From Powellomyces hirtus (taxonomy: Eukaryota; Chytridiomycota; Chytridiomycetes; Spizellomycetales; Powellomycetaceae), in NCBI GenBank assembly GCA_025526995.1, contig JAHLKG010000010.1, positions 868,001-932,000 of the forward strand: DNA of 64,000 nt, read 5' to 3'. A program made the translations under genes and the position numbers. The notes under the pieces were generated by a model. It saw nothing but the letters and a program-made list of their open reading frames with translations, did not search any database and was not told the origin of the DNA. Positions 61,689-64,000 of this stretch are shown here, in pieces (position 1 is the stretch's first letter; every line of letters begins with the position of its first letter).

Positions 61689-62729
61689 TCAACTCCGTGC
61701 TTGGACAAACGACTTGGGAAAGATTCCCGACTGGCCCCGAAACGTTCCTCTAAACCAATTTTCGTCGACTGGTCAAACGAGAGAAGAGTTGAGTGACTGG
61801 TTACCAGACTCTTCACGAAAGGAGACAACCAAATCACCTTCTTCTGTGACTACGACAATGTCTCCCTTGGCGAATCCCAAGTCTCCTTCTTCGGCTGGTA
61901 CATGATCTTCTATAGCGACGACCGTTTTGCGTCCGGCAGGCCGCGCGGCTACTGGCGGTGGTGCTACAGCTGCAACTGCCACCGGAGCAGCGGCTTTTAG
62001 AGCAGAGTATTGTATCTTGGGCATGGACGGCGATTTATGGAGGGTATTCGGACCAGAGGCGCTATTCACCGCTTTCTTGTAAACAGTGGATTGGACAATG
62101 GGAGTGATGACAGGTGTAACGGAGCGCGAGTCGGGTGGAGTGGCGATTTGATGAGATGTATGGGAGGGAAGCCGCCGCGGAAGCGACGGTGCTGTCGGTG
62201 GTGATCCGTTCAAAGCCTTTGCCATCGCGGGACTGCCTGTTGTGGATAAGCTGGCGCTGCGCAAAAGTTGCGATCCGAACTGTTGTTGTTGCGAACCGAA
62301 TGGCGTCCGGGCGGGCATTGGCGGTGCGTACGAGGGTATAGGTTCGGGTTCCGGGCCGGCTCTTGATTTGTCACTGAAATTCGGGTGCTTGTGACTTTCA
62401 GGCTTGATGTCCATTCCATTGACGGACATTGTATTCAATACAACTGATAAGGTTTGCTGTGATATCCAACCTCGTTCCGTCAGCGCTATTGGGAGAGACA
62501 TGTTTGTCAGTCAGAATATACAGACCCAACAATTTTCAGTGTTGCTCCTCTCTATAGAGACCCTCTATCAGAATTCTTTGAGCTGTCACGGAGCCGTACC
62601 TCCAAGATTAATTCTCAGCCTGTCGAGCACATGCTGCCTGAATTCCGCATTGGCCGGCTGACTCAAGTCGCTCAAGTCCGTAGCCTTCTTTTTCGTCTTT
62701 TTGTTGACCGTTTTTAATTTGGAGAGCAT
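61689..62729 (-). CDS. SH3-domain protein, Lsb1/Pin3-like
   Basis: Three exons: 62729-62600, 62485-61838 and 61768-61689, giving 285 residues. The N-terminus is basic (MLSKLKTVNKKTKKKA), then a helical motif VLDRLRINLGALTERGWISQ crosses the first splice. A Ser/Pro/Ala-rich linker follows, and the C-terminus is an SH3 domain: VVAIEDHVPAEEGDLGFAKG, DIVVVTEEVDENWFRGTF and RGQSGIFPKSFVQARS. The short N-terminal motif before the linker recalls yeast Lsb1/Pin3-type Las17-binding proteins, which tune actin nucleation at endocytic sites; that assignment is tentative. Six copies of a GACT-type tetranucleotide lie directly upstream of the ATG. Confidence 0.8.
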
Positions 62730-64000
62730 GACTGACTGACTGACTGACTGACTGACTAGACTGTTTAGGGCACTTGTGGTGTATTTATGTGTGAGAGTTA
62801 AAATTGGAAATAAAATGCAAAATGTTTCGGCAAGGAATGACGGGAACTGGGATGTGTTCGGAATTCGAAAGCCTGGAAACTTTGAGTTTGCGCGCTTGCT
62901 TAGTCAGTGCTGCGATCGAGATGACATGCCCAATGCCACATCAAACAAACATATTCTATTGACCATCAACAAGCAATGTTGTGAAGCCACCACTAGCATT
63001 CAGAAAAGAATATAACGCTTGTACAGACCCCCTCGTAGTACAAGTTCATGTTTGGAGGTTGAAAGCCAGCGTCAGCGGCCAAAGTTCGTGGCGGGCGCGG
63101 TATGGATTGACGAAAGCGCAGCTTGCACCGGAGGGTGAGTACAAGCAGTACTATACTGGCACATCATACAAATACAGCGAACTTGATTTTGAAGCGCTGA
63201 TGAGCGAACCATCATCACAATCACTGTGTCTGTGGCGGCCTCACATTTTGAACAGCTTTCTTGGTGTGGCCTGTGCCTGATACTCCCTCGATTATGCCAA
63301 TACATAACTGATGCTGCAAAAGAAATGTGCCACACAAAAACGCAACAGCACATCGCAGGATGTGCGTAGCGCACCAATTGCCAGCTGATCGTATCCAAGC
63401 GGTAAAAATTGTAACTTATACACGAGCATCCCTTTCTACATCGATGGTAGATGCATCGCCAGGGTAGATGGTGTTGGTATGGTGACTCTTCATCAAGATT
63501 AACGTCCTCTTCATCAAAGATTTGCTCAGCCGCTTGTCCGGCTCGTTGCCAAGATTGCGCTCCTTTTGTTGGAGATCGTTCGACTGGCACTGTTCGTGAA
63601 GGGACGGAAGACTTATAGTTGTGAAGGCTTTACAGTGAGAGAATGATTTGAATGTAGTTCTCAGAGCTCATAACCTAGAATCTAGAATCTAGAATCTATT
63701 GTAAGGATTCGCTTTGAGGGCGACGTCCTCAATATTCCAACACCCGCTTCATAGCTTCAATCTGCTCTTCACTTGCCCATTGTTCTCACTCATTTTTACC
63801 GTAATAAACTGTAGGGAAAGAATTTAATTTGGTGCAGTGTTCATATTTGACCATTTTCAGTGGGTCCTCAAAGATACCGACTTTTACAACCACTGGTGAG
63901 TTTGTGGTTAACAGTCAAAGTGTGGAGGAGTCAACAATTTGAAAATCGACACTAAACAAAAGTGCTACCATCTTCAGATGTGAGAATATGAGTATCCAGA
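62730..64000. other. Terminal stretch without a supported gene
   Basis: Starts with an ACTG repeat run (62,730-62,756). A minus-strand open stretch at about 63,400-63,625 (KGAQSWQRAGQAAEQIF, DEEDVNLDEESPY) is coding-like and could be an exon of a gene entering from the right; no start or family is evident. A triple TCTAGAA repeat lies near 63,677-63,701. Confidence 0.35.

Overview
The window looks like nuclear DNA of a flagellated (zoosporic) fungus, most likely a chytrid. The housekeeping genes are split by many short GT-AG introns (about 60-250 bp). The transposons are of fungal kind (a chromodomain Ty3/gypsy element and a PIF/Harbinger-like element). Two long genes resemble families tied to cilia and flagella: an EF-hand/WD40 protein of WDR49/WDR64 type and a TTC6-like TPR protein. 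The taxon is inferred; no rRNA or other marker gene is present.

Layout. 1-30 kb is mostly gene-dense host sequence: EF-hand/WD40 protein (-), a C19orf44/DUF4614-like disordered protein (+), kinesin-5 (+), a divergent TFIIB-fold protein (-), mitochondrial-type 3-ketoacyl-CoA thiolase (+), the Fe-S scaffold ISU/ISCU (-), an ER DNAJC3/p58IPK co-chaperone (+), a second J-domain protein (+), a Tim17/22/23-family membrane protein (-), an unrecognised five-exon gene (+) and PRPP synthetase (-). From 26.6 to 30.8 kb the genes are decayed, including a bZIP factor with no visible start, a frameshift and a premature stop.

30,842-38,762 is a complete-length chromovirus (Ty3/gypsy) with two 275-bp LTRs that differ at 3 positions and a 5-bp target duplication ATGAT. 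Gag, protease, RT and RNase H are open, but the integrase part of pol carries two in-frame TGA stops and two frame changes. Between pol and the 3' LTR lie two unexpected modules: an array of about 20 small hairpins whose stems co-vary, and an intact four-exon gene on the opposite strand encoding a 177-aa Cys/His-rich (RING-like) protein. 38.8-42.2 kb is an AT-rich, repeat-laden stretch with inverted and direct repeats and relic ORFs, ending at a tRNA-Val(AAC).

42.8-46.3 kb is host again: an SDF2-type MIR-domain ER protein (+) and the PP2A B/PR55 regulatory subunit (-). 46,731-52,237 is a PIF/Harbinger-like DNA transposon bounded by 17-bp perfect terminal inverted repeats (23/24 matches when extended). 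It carries a DDE transposase with one frameshift, an acidic zinc-finger ORF, an ORF resembling phage-type DNA N6-adenine methyltransferases, and a Myb/SANT-like DNA-binding ORF. A Ty1/copia RNase H relic abuts it. The window ends with the TTC6-like gene (+) and an SH3 protein of Lsb1/Pin3 type (-).

The most unusual candidates are the antisense spliced gene and the co-varying hairpin array inside the chromovirus, and the methyltransferase-like cargo of the Harbinger-like element.
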